Shown here piece after piece: positions 50,160-59,394 of a stretch of 64,000 nt of DNA; within the stretch, counting starts at the first letter, position 1; the number at the start of each line of letters is the position of its first letter. The stretch lies in the NCBI RefSeq assembly GCF_051414055.1, contig NZ_JBLKNX010000017.1:62001-126000 (forward strand), written 5' to 3'. Source of the stretch: Halosimplex halobium (GTDB lineage Archaea > Halobacteriota > Halobacteria > Halobacteriales > Haloarculaceae). The position numbers and the translations under genes were made by a program. Under the pieces are notes generated by a model that worked only from the letters and a program-made list of their open reading frames with translations, did not search any database and was not told the DNA's origin.

Positions 50160-50390
50160 CTACGCCGATTCCCCGTCGACGCGCTCGCGTCCGCTCTCGT
50201 TGATCTTGTCGGCGATCTCCTGCACGTCACCCTCTGTGAGTTCGCTCTCACTGGTGAGTTCGTCCATCACTTCGAGCGCCTCGATTTTCTCTTCGATGGC
50301 CTGTCGCGTGACCTCGCTCCAGTTGATCTCCGGGTGCTCGTCCATGCGCGCTTTGAGATCGTCGTCCACGTTGACCGTGATAGTCGGCAT
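50160..50390 (-). CDS. Antitoxin of the PIN toxin (VapB-like, ribbon-helix-helix)
   Basis: A 76-residue protein starting PTITVNVDDDLKARMDEHPE, then INWSEVTRQAIEEKIEALE, a clear ribbon-helix-helix DNA-binding domain. The acidic C-terminus should cover the toxin's active site. It is the first gene of the pair. Confidence 0.8.
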   Translation of the reverse strand: MPTITVNVDDDLKARMDEHPEINWSEVTRQAIEEKIEALEVMDELTSESELTEGDVQEIADKINESGRERVDGESA

Positions 50391-50589
50391 ACAGGGAACT
50401 ATGTGAACACAGAATACTGTGTGTTTCGGTGATCTCGGTTATGCCGATTTTGACTGCCTCGCCTCTGAAAGGACGATTCGTTCGCAGTCGAACCGGTGCC
50501 TGCAGCGTCCGTCTTTCGAGGGATCGGTGCCGTTCGGCAGTGGTTGATCGGTCTTCTGCCGATCGGCCGAATACTCCGCGCGAAAGAGA

Positions 50590-50607
50590 GGACCACTTTC
50601 ACTCCGG
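50590..50607 (+). promoter_or_regulatory. ACTTTCAC promoter-upstream motif of the polB2 operon
   Basis: GGACCACTTTCACTCCGG, 12 bases before TATAAG (50620-50625), itself 25-30 bases before the GTG start. One base differs from the mre11 motif at 39467. Confidence 0.55.
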
Positions 50608-50649
50608 GCTAGGCTGGCGTATAAGTACCCAACGTCGAATGCCGAGCAC

Positions 50650-51279
50650 GTGAACGGACAGTTTCCGACGCTGGACCCCGGCGTGACGTATCTGGACGAC
50701 GACGGCGCACCGGCGGCGCTGTACCGGCTCGTCGGCCACCACCTGTCCGGGACGACGGAGGCCTACTGGCTGGACGCCCGGAACGCCGCCGTGCCGACGG
50801 CGATCAGGGAGCACGCACCCGGACGGGCGAGCCGCTCGCTGCGGGTGGCTCGGGCATTCACCGGGTACCAGCACTACGAACTCGCGCGCTCGCTCCCCGG
50901 TGAGGTCTCGCCGCGGACCGGGCTGGTCGTCGCGCCGAACGTCGGGTCGCTGTACGCGGACGACGACCTGCCCGACTACGAGGCCGAGACGATGGTCGAG
51001 GCGACGCTGGCACTGCTCGCGGAACTCGCGGGGGCGCTGGAAATCCCGGTGGTCCTGACCGCGACGACCTACCGCGACCGGGTCAGAGATGTCGCCGACC
51101 GGAGTATCGAGGCCGAGCGGACGCGGGCGGGACTGCGCTTCGACGGCGCGTCCGTCCGGACGGACCTGTACTGGCACGACTGGGGGTTCCAGACCACCAT
51201 CCCCTACTGGGTCGACCTGCTCGGCGCGGACGAAGCCGACCCGGTGGCGGTCGGAACCGGCGCGACCCCGGGGGTGTGA
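50650..51279 (+). CDS. RecA/RadA-like protein lacking a P-loop, PolB2 partner
   Basis: A 209-residue protein starting at GTG. The order GLVVAPNVGSLY, then a helical EATLALLAELA, then IPVVLTATT and GLRFDGASVRTDLYW resembles RecA-family core strands and the RadA-type end, but no Walker A (GxxxxGKT) can be found near LYRLVGHHLSG. It seems a degenerate RecA paralogue. The same type of gene precedes polB2 in other archaea as I recall, and bacterial ImuA in the mutasome is an analogue. A strong TATA box supports the start. Confidence 0.68.
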   Translation: MNGQFPTLDPGVTYLDDDGAPAALYRLVGHHLSGTTEAYWLDARNAAVPTAIREHAPGRASRSLRVARAFTGYQHYELARSLPGEVSPRTGLVVAPNVGSLYADDDLPDYEAETMVEATLALLAELAGALEIPVVLTATTYRDRVRDVADRSIEAERTRAGLRFDGASVRTDLYWHDWGFQTTIPYWVDLLGADEADPVAVGTGATPGV

Positions 51280-51282
51280 CCG

Positions 51283-51612
51283 ATGGGCCGGACCGCACAC
51301 ACCGTCCGCGAGCAGATCGACGACCTCGAACGGGAGTGGCAGCCCTTCCGGCGGTCGCTCCGGCGGCGCGACCGGCCGGCGTTCGACGAGCTGTTCGAGC
51401 GGGCCCGGAGCCACGCCGACGCGGCGAGTCAGCAGGCCCCGCGGGACCCCTGGCGGGCGTTCGTGATGGCCGTCCTGCTCTCCCAGGAGCGGGAGGTACA
51501 GGCGCTCCGGGACGACATCGAGGCGCTCCGGGACGACATCGAGGCGCTCCGGGACGACAGCGATTCGGTCGGGGACGACGAGGGATCCCGTGACGATGGC
51601 GATCACCGTTGA
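51283..51612 (+). CDS. Small coiled-coil protein of the polB2 operon
   Basis: A 109-residue charged protein. The N-terminal half is helical (REQIDDLEREWQPFRRSLRR). The C-terminal part contains EALRDDI two and a half times, encoded by near-perfect 21-base repeats, which should extend a coiled coil. It lies between the RecA-like gene and polB2 and overlaps polB2 by 17 bases. Probably a bridging subunit. Confidence 0.68.
   Translation: MGRTAHTVREQIDDLEREWQPFRRSLRRRDRPAFDELFERARSHADAASQQAPRDPWRAFVMAVLLSQEREVQALRDDIEALRDDIEALRDDSDSVGDDEGSRDDGDHR
51501..51559 (+). repeat. Tandem 21-bp repeat in the coiled-coil gene
   Basis: The unit GGCGCTCCGGGACGACATCG plus A at 51501-51521, 51522-51542 and a nearly full copy at 51543-51559. 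Repeats are identical, so they are recent and may vary between strains without shifting the frame. Confidence 0.7.
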
Positions 51613-53701
51613 TATCCGCGACGACGGGACGCCCGTCCGCTGGGAGGCCGACGGACGAGGTGCCGTCCCGGTGGCCGACCCCGACTACCGGCCCGCGCTC
51701 GTCGCGGCGGCCCGGGACGACCGGACGCGGTACCTCGACTGGCTGCGGGACGAACTCGCCGCCGACCCGAAGGTCGCAGCCATCGACGACGACCGGGCGT
51801 TCACCCAACTCGGGGCCGACGACCGCTCGCCGGTCCTCCGGATCGCCGTCGAGCGGGTCGACGAGGTTCGGCAGGTCGCCCGGGAGATCAGGCAACGCGA
51901 ACACCGCGACCACGCGCCCGGGGCGGTCCGGCTGTTCGACGTGGACCTGGACCCGGGGTTCCGCTACTGTCTCGACACGAGGACCGACCCGCTACCGGAC
52001 CGGGAACTGCGGACGCTCTCGCTGTCGCTCCCGACGGCGGCGCTCGCGGCCGACGACCCGACCGGGCTGACCGTCGACGGGGAGCCGGCGGGCGACGACG
52101 CGGCCGCCGTCCGCCGGCGGGTGCGGGACGCGCTCGCCGAGCGGGACCCGGACGTGCTCGTTCTGTCGTCGGCCGACCTGGTGCCGCTGCTCGCCGATCT
52201 GGGACTTGACCTGGGGCGACGGTCGGGCTACCGGCGGCTCGCCGGCGAGACCACGGTCACGAGCTACGGGAAGACGCTCCACTCGCCGGCGCGGTTCGCC
52301 GTCCCCGGCCGGGCGGTCGTCGACCGCTCGGCCAGCTTCCTGCTCCGACACTCGGCCATGCCCGGACTGCTGTACTTCGTCGAACAGACCGGGAAGCCGC
52401 TGGCGGAGGTCGCGAAGGACAGCATCGGGGGCGTCCTCACGGCGCTGGAAATCCGCCGCGCCCGGGAGCGGGACGTGGTGGCCCCCTGGCAGAAGCGCCA
52501 GACCGAGCGCTGGAAGTCGCTGGAGACCCTGTCGAACGCCGACCGGGGCGGGTTCACGTTCCAGCCGGAGGCCGGCGTCGTCGAGGGGGTCCACCAGCTG
52601 GACTTCGCGTCGCTGTTCCCCAACATCATGCGCGAGCGGAACGTCTCGCCGGAGACGGTCGACTGCGACTGCCACGACAACGACGCCGTGCCCGAACTCG
52701 ACTACAGCATCTGCGAGGAACCGGGCTTTCTGGGCGACGTGCTCGGCGGACTGCTCGACGACCGCCAGCGGTGGAAGCGGCAGCTCCGTGCGGGCGAAGG
52801 CGATACCGATACCCTGGCGGCGAAGGTCGAGGCGGTCAAGTGGGTGCTCGTCTCGTGTTTCGGCTACCAGGGGTACAGACACGCCAAGTTCGGGCGCATC
52901 GAGGCCCACGAGGCCATCAACGCCTACGCGCGGGAGATCCTGCTGACGGCCAAGGAGCGCCTCGAAGCGGCCGGCTGGCAGGTCGTCCACGGCATCGTCG
53001 ACAGCCTCTGGCTCCGGGCCGACCCCGACCGCGAGCAGACGCCGGTCCGGACGGTCGCGGCCGAGGTGACCGACGCCGTCGGGATCGAACTGGAGTACGA
53101 GGGGCGGTTCGACTGGATCGCGTTCTGCCCGCGCAAGCGGGCCAGCGGGTCGGCGCTGATGCGGTACTTCGGCCGGTGGGCCGACGGCGGCGACGACCCC
53201 TACAAGTTCCGGGGGATCGAGGCGCGACAGCGCAGCACGTCGGCGTTCACCGCGGCCGTCCAGCGCGACCTCGTCGCGGCCTTCGACCGGGAGCGCGACC
53301 CGGAGGCGGTCTGTGCGCGGCTCGCCCGCCACCTCGCGCGGCTCCGACGGGGGGCGGTTTCGGCCGACCGACTCACGGTGACCCAGCGCGTCTCGAAGCG
53401 GGCCGACGAGTACCGGGGGGCCACCCGGGCGAAGGCGGCGCTCGAACGGGCGGCGTCGCTCGGCGTCGAGCGCCATCCCGGCCAGTGCGTCGAGTACGTG
53501 GTCGTCGACGACGAGGCGGCGGGCCGGGAGCGGGTGCGGCTCGCCTTCGAGGACGGTGACGCCTACGACCCGGCGTTCTACGCCGACCGGCTGGTCCGGG
53601 CCTGCGAGAGCGTGCTCGGCCCGCTCGGGTGGGACGAGGGGGACGTGCGACGGGCGCTGGCCGACACGCGCGACGCGACGCTCTCCTCGTTCGGCGACTG
53701 A
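51596..53701 (+). CDS. PolB2-type DNA polymerase with altered motif C
   Basis: A 701-residue family B polymerase. The N-terminal 300 residues are a degenerate exonuclease/N-domain. Motif A is DFASLFPNI at 336-344 (Asp present, but FP where YP is usual). Motif B is KWVLVSCFGY from 415. Motif C is HGIVDS at 465-470 where active enzymes have YGDTDS, so the first aspartate is lost and only the second (Asp469) remains. This is the divergent PolB2 subgroup, proposed inactive or a translesion enzyme. A start at GTG 51590 is also possible. Confidence 0.85.
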   Translation: MAITVDIRDDGTPVRWEADGRGAVPVADPDYRPALVAAARDDRTRYLDWLRDELAADPKVAAIDDDRAFTQLGADDRSPVLRIAVERVDEVRQVAREIRQREHRDHAPGAVRLFDVDLDPGFRYCLDTRTDPLPDRELRTLSLSLPTAALAADDPTGLTVDGEPAGDDAAAVRRRVRDALAERDPDVLVLSSADLVPLLADLGLDLGRRSGYRRLAGETTVTSYGKTLHSPARFAVPGRAVVDRSASFLLRHSAMPGLLYFVEQTGKPLAEVAKDSIGGVLTALEIRRARERDVVAPWQKRQTERWKSLETLSNADRGGFTFQPEAGVVEGVHQLDFASLFPNIMRERNVSPETVDCDCHDNDAVPELDYSICEEPGFLGDVLGGLLDDRQRWKRQLRAGEGDTDTLAAKVEAVKWVLVSCFGYQGYRHAKFGRIEAHEAINAYAREILLTAKERLEAAGWQVVHGIVDSLWLRADPDREQTPVRTVAAEVTDAVGIELEYEGRFDWIAFCPRKRASGSALMRYFGRWADGGDDPYKFRGIEARQRSTSAFTAAVQRDLVAAFDRERDPEAVCARLARHLARLRRGAVSADRLTVTQRVSKRADEYRGATRAKAALERAASLGVERHPGQCVEYVVVDDEAAGRERVRLAFEDGDAYDPAFYADRLVRACESVLGPLGWDEGDVRRALADTRDATLSSFGD

Positions 53702-53712
53702 CAGCCCACCCC

Positions 53713-54795
53713 TCAGTTGCTGCGGCGTTCCCGGACCAGTTCGTCGGCGGTCCGGACGGCGTCGGCCACCCGGCCTGGCGTGGCGTCGACGGGCTCCAGT
53801 TCCATCCCGTGCTCGCAGGCGACCTCGCCGACGGCCGCCAGGTCGTCCTCGCCGACGCCCAGCTCGGCGAGAGTCACGTCCAGATCGATCGCGAAGAGGA
53901 GGTCGAGCACCTCCGAGACGGTGTCGGGGTCGGCGTCGCGGACGACGAGTTCGGCGACGGTGCCGAAGCCGACGAGCAGGCCGTGGGGCTCGCGGACGCC
54001 GGCGTTGGTGAGGCCGATCTGGACGGCGTGGGCGCCGGCGGTGCCGCCGCTCTCGAAGCCCAGCCCAGACAGGAGGGTGTTGGCCTCGACGACCCGCTCG
54101 ACGGCGGGGGTGGCCGCGTCGCGGCGGACCGCGGCGAGGGCGCCGGTGCCGTGCTCGCGGACGCGGCGGTAGGCCTCCTCGGCGAGCGCCCGGGCGGCGA
54201 AACTCGACGCCCCGTCGGCGTCGGTGCGCCCGCCCGTGGCGGCGACGGCCTCGGCCTCGAAGCGGGTCGCGACGGCGTCGCCCATCCCGTAGGCGAGGAA
54301 GCGAGCGGGCGCTCCGGCGACGACGGCGGTGTCGACGAGGACGAGTTCGGGGTTGCGGTCGCGGTGGCGGACCTCCCGGAAGTTCCCGGCGTCGTCGTAG
54401 ACGACGGCGACGGTGCTCGTGGGCGCGTCGGTGCTGGCGATGGTCGGGACGACGGCCAGCGCGGCGTCGACCCGGTCGGCGACAGCGGTGGCCACGTCCA
54501 TCGCGACGCCGCCGCCGACGCCGACGACCAGGTCCGCGCCGGCGGCCGCGGCAGTGTCGACGTGGTCGTCGAGAGCGGGGTCGGTACAGCGGTCGACGCC
54601 CGCGGCGGTGTGGGCCACTTCGATCCCGGCGTCGGCCAGGCCCGCCGAGACGGCGTCGCCGGCGGTCGCCAGGGCGGTGTCGCCCCCGAGGACGTAGGCA
54701 CGCTCGGCGTCGAGACGGTCGAACTCGGCGCCCGCGTCGTCGAGGGCGCCGCCCCCCTGGACGTAGGCGCGCGGCGAGACGAAGCGTCGGTGCAT
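53713..54795 (-). CDS. gldA: Glycerol dehydrogenase-like iron/zinc alcohol dehydrogenase
   Basis: A 360-residue NAD-dependent dehydrogenase. The NAD-binding GVGGGVAMDVA is near 93, then PTIASTDAPTS near 118; metal ligands are Asp in YGMGDAVATRFEAEA near 170 and two histidines in GGTAGAHAV near 250 and EPHGLLVGFG near 270. This matches GldA, which oxidises glycerol to dihydroxyacetone, a fitting role where Dunaliella glycerol is food. A glycerol-1-phosphate dehydrogenase is less likely because of the TDAPTS and AGAH patterns. Confidence 0.85.
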   Translation of the reverse strand: MHRRFVSPRAYVQGGGALDDAGAEFDRLDAERAYVLGGDTALATAGDAVSAGLADAGIEVAHTAAGVDRCTDPALDDHVDTAAAAGADLVVGVGGGVAMDVATAVADRVDAALAVVPTIASTDAPTSTVAVVYDDAGNFREVRHRDRNPELVLVDTAVVAGAPARFLAYGMGDAVATRFEAEAVAATGGRTDADGASSFAARALAEEAYRRVREHGTGALAAVRRDAATPAVERVVEANTLLSGLGFESGGTAGAHAVQIGLTNAGVREPHGLLVGFGTVAELVVRDADPDTVSEVLDLLFAIDLDVTLAELGVGEDDLAAVGEVACEHGMELEPVDATPGRVADAVRTADELVRERRSN

Positions 54796-54946
54796 GCCCG
54801 GGGGTGGTCCGGCGTGGCCGTTAAACGTTCGGGAGCTATCGTCGCTCGCGAGAGCGACGCGCGAGGGCGCGGATCGACAGCGCGGCCCGCTCCGGACAGA
54901 CGGTAAGGTATAAGCGGCTCTGCGGACGTTCGTGGGGTATCAGCGC

Positions 54947-56404
54947 ATGTCGGGAGACACGCCGGCGGCGGGCGACGGTTCGGGCGGATCGGGCGCCGGG
55001 TCGGGCAACGAGTCCGCCCTGGCGAGGTACTTCGGGTTCGCGGAGCACGACACGGACCTGACGACGGAGGTCCTCGCGGGGGTGACGACGTTCCTGACGA
55101 TGAGCTACATCGTCGTGGTCAACCCCTCGATCCTGACCGGGGTCCCCGGCGAGAAACCCGGCATCGTCATCGACGGGTACGCGCCGGGGGAGGTCGAGCA
55201 GATGCTGGCGGTGACGACCATCCTCGCGGCGTCGGTCGCCATCTTCGTGATGGCCTTCTACGCGAACCGGCCGTTCGCGCAGGCGCCCGGCCTGGGCCTG
55301 AACGCCTTCTTCGCGTTCACCGTGATCGGCGCGCTGGGGATCCCCTGGGAGACGGCGCTCGCTGCGGTCGTCGTCGAGGGGGTGATCTTCATCGCCCTCA
55401 CCGCGATCGGCGCCCGCGAGTACATCATCGAACTGTTCCCGGCGCCGGTGAAGTTCTCCGTCGGGACGGGGATCGGCGTCTTCCTCGCGATGATCGGGCT
55501 CCAGGAGATGCGGCTGGTCGTCGACGACGGGGCGACGCTCGTGACGCTGGGCTCGGTCGCCTCCGACCCGGTCGCCATCATGTCCGTCATCGGCCTGTTC
55601 CTGACGCTCGCGCTCTACGTCAAGGGGACGCGGGGCGCGATCATCCTCGGGATCCTCGCGACGACCGCGGGCGGCTACCTCGTCGAGGCGGCGGGGCTGG
55701 TCGGCGGCGGGACGCTCACCGCGAGCATCCCCCAGCCCCAGTACGACATCACGCCGCTGGTCGGTGCCTTCCTCAGCGGCTTCCAGAACGTCGACGCCTT
55801 CGCGTTCGCACTCGTCGTGTTCACGTTCTTCTTCGTGGACTTTTTCGACACCGCGGGGACGCTGACGGGCGTCTCCCAGGTCGCGGGCTTCCTCGACGAG
55901 GACGGGAACCTGCCCGAGATCGACAAGCCGCTGATGGCCGACGCCATCGGGACGACCGTCGGCGGGATCATCGGCACCTCGACGGTGACGACGTTCGTCG
56001 AGTCGGCCACGGGGGTCCAGGAGGGCGGCCGGACGGGGATGACGGCGCTGGTCGTCGGCGTCCTCTTCCTCGCGGCGCTGGCGGTCGTGCCGCTCGCTGC
56101 CGCGGTCCCGCTGTACGCCTCCCACATCGCACTCGTGGTCGTCGCACTCCTGATGCTGCAGAACGTCGTGAAAGTCCAGTGGGACGACCTCACCCACGCG
56201 ATCCCCGCGGGGTTGACGGTCATCGTCATGCCGCTGACGTTCTCGATCGCCTACGGCATCGCCGCGGGCATCGTCAGCTACCCGATCGTCAAGGCCGCCC
56301 GGGGCGAGCGCAAGGACGTGCGACTGGGCCAGTGGGCACTGGCCGCCGCGTTCGTCGTCTACTTCGCCGTCCGGACCGGCGGCGTGCTCCAGACGGTCGC
56401 CTGA
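54947..56404 (+). CDS. AzgA-like NCS2 purine permease
   Basis: A 485-residue permease with 12-14 helices. After a Gly/Ser-rich start comes YFGFAEHDTDLTTE, then GLGLNAFFAF near 110, the substrate-binding signature of the adenine/guanine/hypoxanthine branch, and FVDFFDTAGT near 300. It takes up purine bases with protons. It is followed at once by a convergent adenine deaminase gene, which would use the adenine. TATA-like GGTATAAGC lies 25-30 bases upstream; ATG 54947 was preferred to GTG 54932. Confidence 0.9.
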   Translation: MSGDTPAAGDGSGGSGAGSGNESALARYFGFAEHDTDLTTEVLAGVTTFLTMSYIVVVNPSILTGVPGEKPGIVIDGYAPGEVEQMLAVTTILAASVAIFVMAFYANRPFAQAPGLGLNAFFAFTVIGALGIPWETALAAVVVEGVIFIALTAIGAREYIIELFPAPVKFSVGTGIGVFLAMIGLQEMRLVVDDGATLVTLGSVASDPVAIMSVIGLFLTLALYVKGTRGAIILGILATTAGGYLVEAAGLVGGGTLTASIPQPQYDITPLVGAFLSGFQNVDAFAFALVVFTFFFVDFFDTAGTLTGVSQVAGFLDEDGNLPEIDKPLMADAIGTTVGGIIGTSTVTTFVESATGVQEGGRTGMTALVVGVLFLAALAVVPLAAAVPLYASHIALVVVALLMLQNVVKVQWDDLTHAIPAGLTVIVMPLTFSIAYGIAAGIVSYPIVKAARGERKDVRLGQWALAAAFVVYFAVRTGGVLQTVA

Positions 56405-56432
56405 GCGGCGCAGTCAGAGTTTTCCGGAGAAG

Positions 56433-58142
56433 CTACCCCTCGACCACGAGGTCGACGTAGTCGAACGCCGCCACGTCGACGAGGCCGCTGTTCGTCAGCC
56501 GGTACTCGGGGATGACCTCCAGCGCGAGGAACGACAGCTCCATCAGCCCGCCCTCGGGGTCGACGCCGACCGCCTCGGCGGCCGACTCGACGGCGGCGAA
56601 CTCGTCGGCGACGGTCGCCAGCGGCTCGTCGGACATCAGCCCCGCGACGGGGAGCGCCAGCGACGTGACCGAGTCGCTCTCGGGGTCGTAGACGGCGACC
56701 CCACCCTCGACCTCCCGGAGGTGGTTCGCGACGCGGGCCATCGCCGCGTGGTCGGTCCCCGCGACGATGCAGTTGTGGGCGTCGTGGGCGATCGTCGACC
56801 CGACCGCGCCGCGGTCGAGTCCGAGGCCGTGGACGAACCCGCGACCGATCCCCCCGTCGCCGCCGTGGCGCTCGATGACGGCCATCGGGAGCACGTCGGC
56901 GTCCGCGTCCGCGCGGAGGACGTGCGGGTCGTCGCCGACTTCGTTCTTCTCGGAACCGCCGGATAGCGGCCCGACCGGTACCTCGGCCTCCATCCGCGCC
57001 GTCTGGATGCCGCCGACGGCGTCGACGACTCTGACCGTCACCGGCCCGTCGCCGTCGTGCTCGACAGCCAGATCCGCGGCGTCGACGGGGTCGAAGCGGA
57101 CGGTGTCGGTCGCCAGTTCCGAGGTCGGCGGCTCGGCCCGTCCCTCGGTGGGGTCGACGACGCCGTCGACGACGACGTGCTCGACCGACCACGATTCCAG
57201 GTCCGAGAGGACGACCAGGTCCGCGGGGGCGCCGGGCTCGATCCGGCCGAACGGCAGGTCGTAGGCCTCGGCCGTGTTGATCGTCGCCAGCTGGACGGCC
57301 TCGACGGGGTCGACACCGTGGTCGATGGCCGCCCGGACGGCGTGGTCGACGCCGCCCTCGTCGACCAGATCGGTCACGTCGCGGTCGTCGGAACACAGCG
57401 AGAGCCGCCGGCTGTCCACCTCGTCGACCAGATCCACGAGGTCGGCGAGGTTCTTGCTCGACGACCCCTCGCGGAGGTAGACGCGCAGGCCCGCCCGGAC
57501 CTTCTCGCGGGCCTCGGCCAGCGAGATGCTCTCGTGGTCGGTGTCGAGGTACCGCGCGACCGCCTGCAGGTCGTCGCCGGTGACGCGGGGGGCGTGGCCG
57601 TCGACGGTGAGTCCGCGCTCGCGGGCGGCGCGGACCTTCGCGTGGACCGATTCGTCGCCCGCCAGCAAGCCGGGGATGTTCATCACCTCGGCGAGGGCGA
57701 CCACCTCGTCCAGACCCAGCAGTTCGCGCACCGCCTCGACGCCGACGGTCGCGCCGCCGTCCTGGAGGTGGCTGGCCGGGACCGACGAGGAGACGCCGAA
57801 CCGCGCCTTCAGCGGCGTGTGCCGGGCGTCGGCGACGACGTTCCGGATCCCCTCGGCGCCGAGGACGTTGGCGAGTTCGTGGGGGTCGTGGACGACGCTG
57901 GTCACGCCGCGGGGGACGACCGCCTCGCCGTAGCGCGGCAGCGTCACCATCGACGACTCGACGTGCATGTGGGCGTCGATGAGGCCCGGCGCGACGTACG
58001 CCCCCTCGATCTCGCGGTCGGCCGGGCGCTCCGCGAGCGCGACGATCTCGCCGTCCTCGACTGCGACGGCGCCCTCCTCCAGCCGGCCGGTGTTCACGTT
58101 GACGAGCGTGCCGCGCACGAGCAGGTCGACGGCGTCGCTCAC
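56433..58142 (-). CDS. ade: Adenine deaminase
   Basis: A 569-residue metal-dependent amidohydrolase converting adenine to hypoxanthine and ammonia. Metal-binding DAHMHVESSM lies near 60, HDPHELAN near 92, and the NRGVDHAV-type positions follow to the C-terminal ADE domain with its own AHDAHN near 455. Start at GTG 58142 gives the usual N-terminal VDLLVRGTLVNVNTG; the open frame extends upstream with an unlike composition. Convergent with the purine permease, with which it works. Confidence 0.92.
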   Translation of the reverse strand: MSDAVDLLVRGTLVNVNTGRLEEGAVAVEDGEIVALAERPADREIEGAYVAPGLIDAHMHVESSMVTLPRYGEAVVPRGVTSVVHDPHELANVLGAEGIRNVVADARHTPLKARFGVSSSVPASHLQDGGATVGVEAVRELLGLDEVVALAEVMNIPGLLAGDESVHAKVRAARERGLTVDGHAPRVTGDDLQAVARYLDTDHESISLAEAREKVRAGLRVYLREGSSSKNLADLVDLVDEVDSRRLSLCSDDRDVTDLVDEGGVDHAVRAAIDHGVDPVEAVQLATINTAEAYDLPFGRIEPGAPADLVVLSDLESWSVEHVVVDGVVDPTEGRAEPPTSELATDTVRFDPVDAADLAVEHDGDGPVTVRVVDAVGGIQTARMEAEVPVGPLSGGSEKNEVGDDPHVLRADADADVLPMAVIERHGGDGGIGRGFVHGLGLDRGAVGSTIAHDAHNCIVAGTDHAAMARVANHLREVEGGVAVYDPESDSVTSLALPVAGLMSDEPLATVADEFAAVESAAEAVGVDPEGGLMELSFLALEVIPEYRLTNSGLVDVAAFDYVDLVVEG

Positions 58143-58336
58143 CGGGCCCACCTCCCGGTTCGACCCGCCGTGCGACCGCGACCGCGAGTGACAGCAGTCA
58201 TATGTCGCGATAGGCCGAGCCGCCACTAATAGGTGCGCAAGTACGGCGAGGCGACGTCGGGCCAGGGGGCCGTCGCCGTAGGGGAACGACCGGCCGGGTC
58301 GCGAACGCTTTTCCGCCGGAGCGCCCACTCGAACGT

Positions 58337-59320
58337 ATGACCGGATCAGACCGTATCGTCGTGTTGAACCAGCCCGCACACGGGGTCCCCGCGAGCGAGT
58401 ACGCCGCGGAGCTCCGGTCGCGGCTCCCGAGCTACCACGTCAAACTCCCGCGGACGGAGGGGGAGACCCGCGAGGCGGTCGGGGCTGCCCGCGTCGTCAC
58501 CGGGATGCACATGGACGAGGAGCTGCTCGCGCGCGCCGACGACCTCGAACTGTTCGCCGGCGGGTCCGCGGGCGTCGGGCACCTGCCGCTCGACGCCTTC
58601 CGCGAGCGCGGCGTCGCCGTCACGAACGCCTCGGGCGTCCACGGCCCGAACATCGCCGAGCAGGTGGTCGGCTGGCTGCTGGGTTTCGCCCGGCGCCTCG
58701 ACGAGGGGTGGCGCCGCGAGCAGACCAGCACGTGGCAACACTTCCGCGGCGGCGAGTTCCAGGGGTCGACGGTGACCGTCGTCGGCATGGGCGCCATCGG
58801 CGAGGCGGTCGTCGAGCGCCTGGAGGGGTTCGGCGTCGAGACGATCGGCGCCCGCTACAGCCCGGAGAAGGGCGGGCCGACCGACGAAGTCGTCGGGTTC
58901 ACCGACGACGAATCCTTCCAAGGTGCGCTCTCGCGGTCGGAGTACGTCGTCGTCGCGGCGCCGCTGACCGACGAGACGCGCGGGCTCGTCGGCGAGGCCG
59001 AACTCGCGGCGATGCCGACCGACGCCGTCCTCGTCAACGTCGGCCGGGGCCCCATCGTCGACACGGAGGCGCTGGTCGACGCGGTCCGCGGCAACAAGCT
59101 CGGCGGCGCGGCGCTGGACGTGACCGACCCGGAGCCGCTGCCCGCCGACCACCCGCTGTGGGAGTTCGACAACGTCCGCATCACGCCCCACAACGCCGGG
59201 TCGACGCCGAACTACTGGGAACGACTGGCCGACATCCTGGAGACGAACCTCGAACGCATCGAGGAGACTGGCAGCCGCGACGGCTTGCGGAACCAGGTCG
59301 TCGCGCCGGGCGGAGAATAG
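58337..59320 (+). CDS. D-2-hydroxyacid dehydrogenase
   Basis: A 327-residue NAD(P)-dependent oxidoreductase. The nucleotide fold has GMGAIGEAVVERL near 153, then the catalytic arginine in VNVGRGPIVD near 238, an acidic DPEPLP near 262 and the histidine in TPHNAGSTP near 283. These define the 2-hydroxyacid dehydrogenase family (glyoxylate, hydroxypyruvate or 3-phosphoglycerate as substrate); the exact one cannot be told. Divergent from the deaminase. Confidence 0.9.
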   Translation: MTGSDRIVVLNQPAHGVPASEYAAELRSRLPSYHVKLPRTEGETREAVGAARVVTGMHMDEELLARADDLELFAGGSAGVGHLPLDAFRERGVAVTNASGVHGPNIAEQVVGWLLGFARRLDEGWRREQTSTWQHFRGGEFQGSTVTVVGMGAIGEAVVERLEGFGVETIGARYSPEKGGPTDEVVGFTDDESFQGALSRSEYVVVAAPLTDETRGLVGEAELAAMPTDAVLVNVGRGPIVDTEALVDAVRGNKLGGAALDVTDPEPLPADHPLWEFDNVRITPHNAGSTPNYWERLADILETNLERIEETGSRDGLRNQVVAPGGE

Positions 59321-59394
59321 CCGACGGGGCGCGCTCGGCCATGGGGCGCGCACGCCACCGGCAGCTACTTTTCCGGTGGTTCCCTGGCACGGGT

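Larger units (their letters stand above)
39217..50589. mobile_element. Accessory island with Mre11-Rad50-NurA-HerA operon and toxin-antitoxin-like pairs
   Basis: The borders are inferred: an intact integrase on the left and the conserved polB2 operon on the right. The island contains the MRN/HerA operon, a decayed ATPase tail, an HTH/TumE-like pair, a truncated integrase and a VapBC-like pair. Pseudogene fragments, a second integrase remnant and toxin-antitoxin genes are typical of acquired DNA. Confidence 0.6.

Noticed and set aside
14323..50589. CRISPR arrays or cas genes
   Set aside because: No regularly spaced repeats of 25-40 bases and no Cas protein motifs were seen anywhere in the window.
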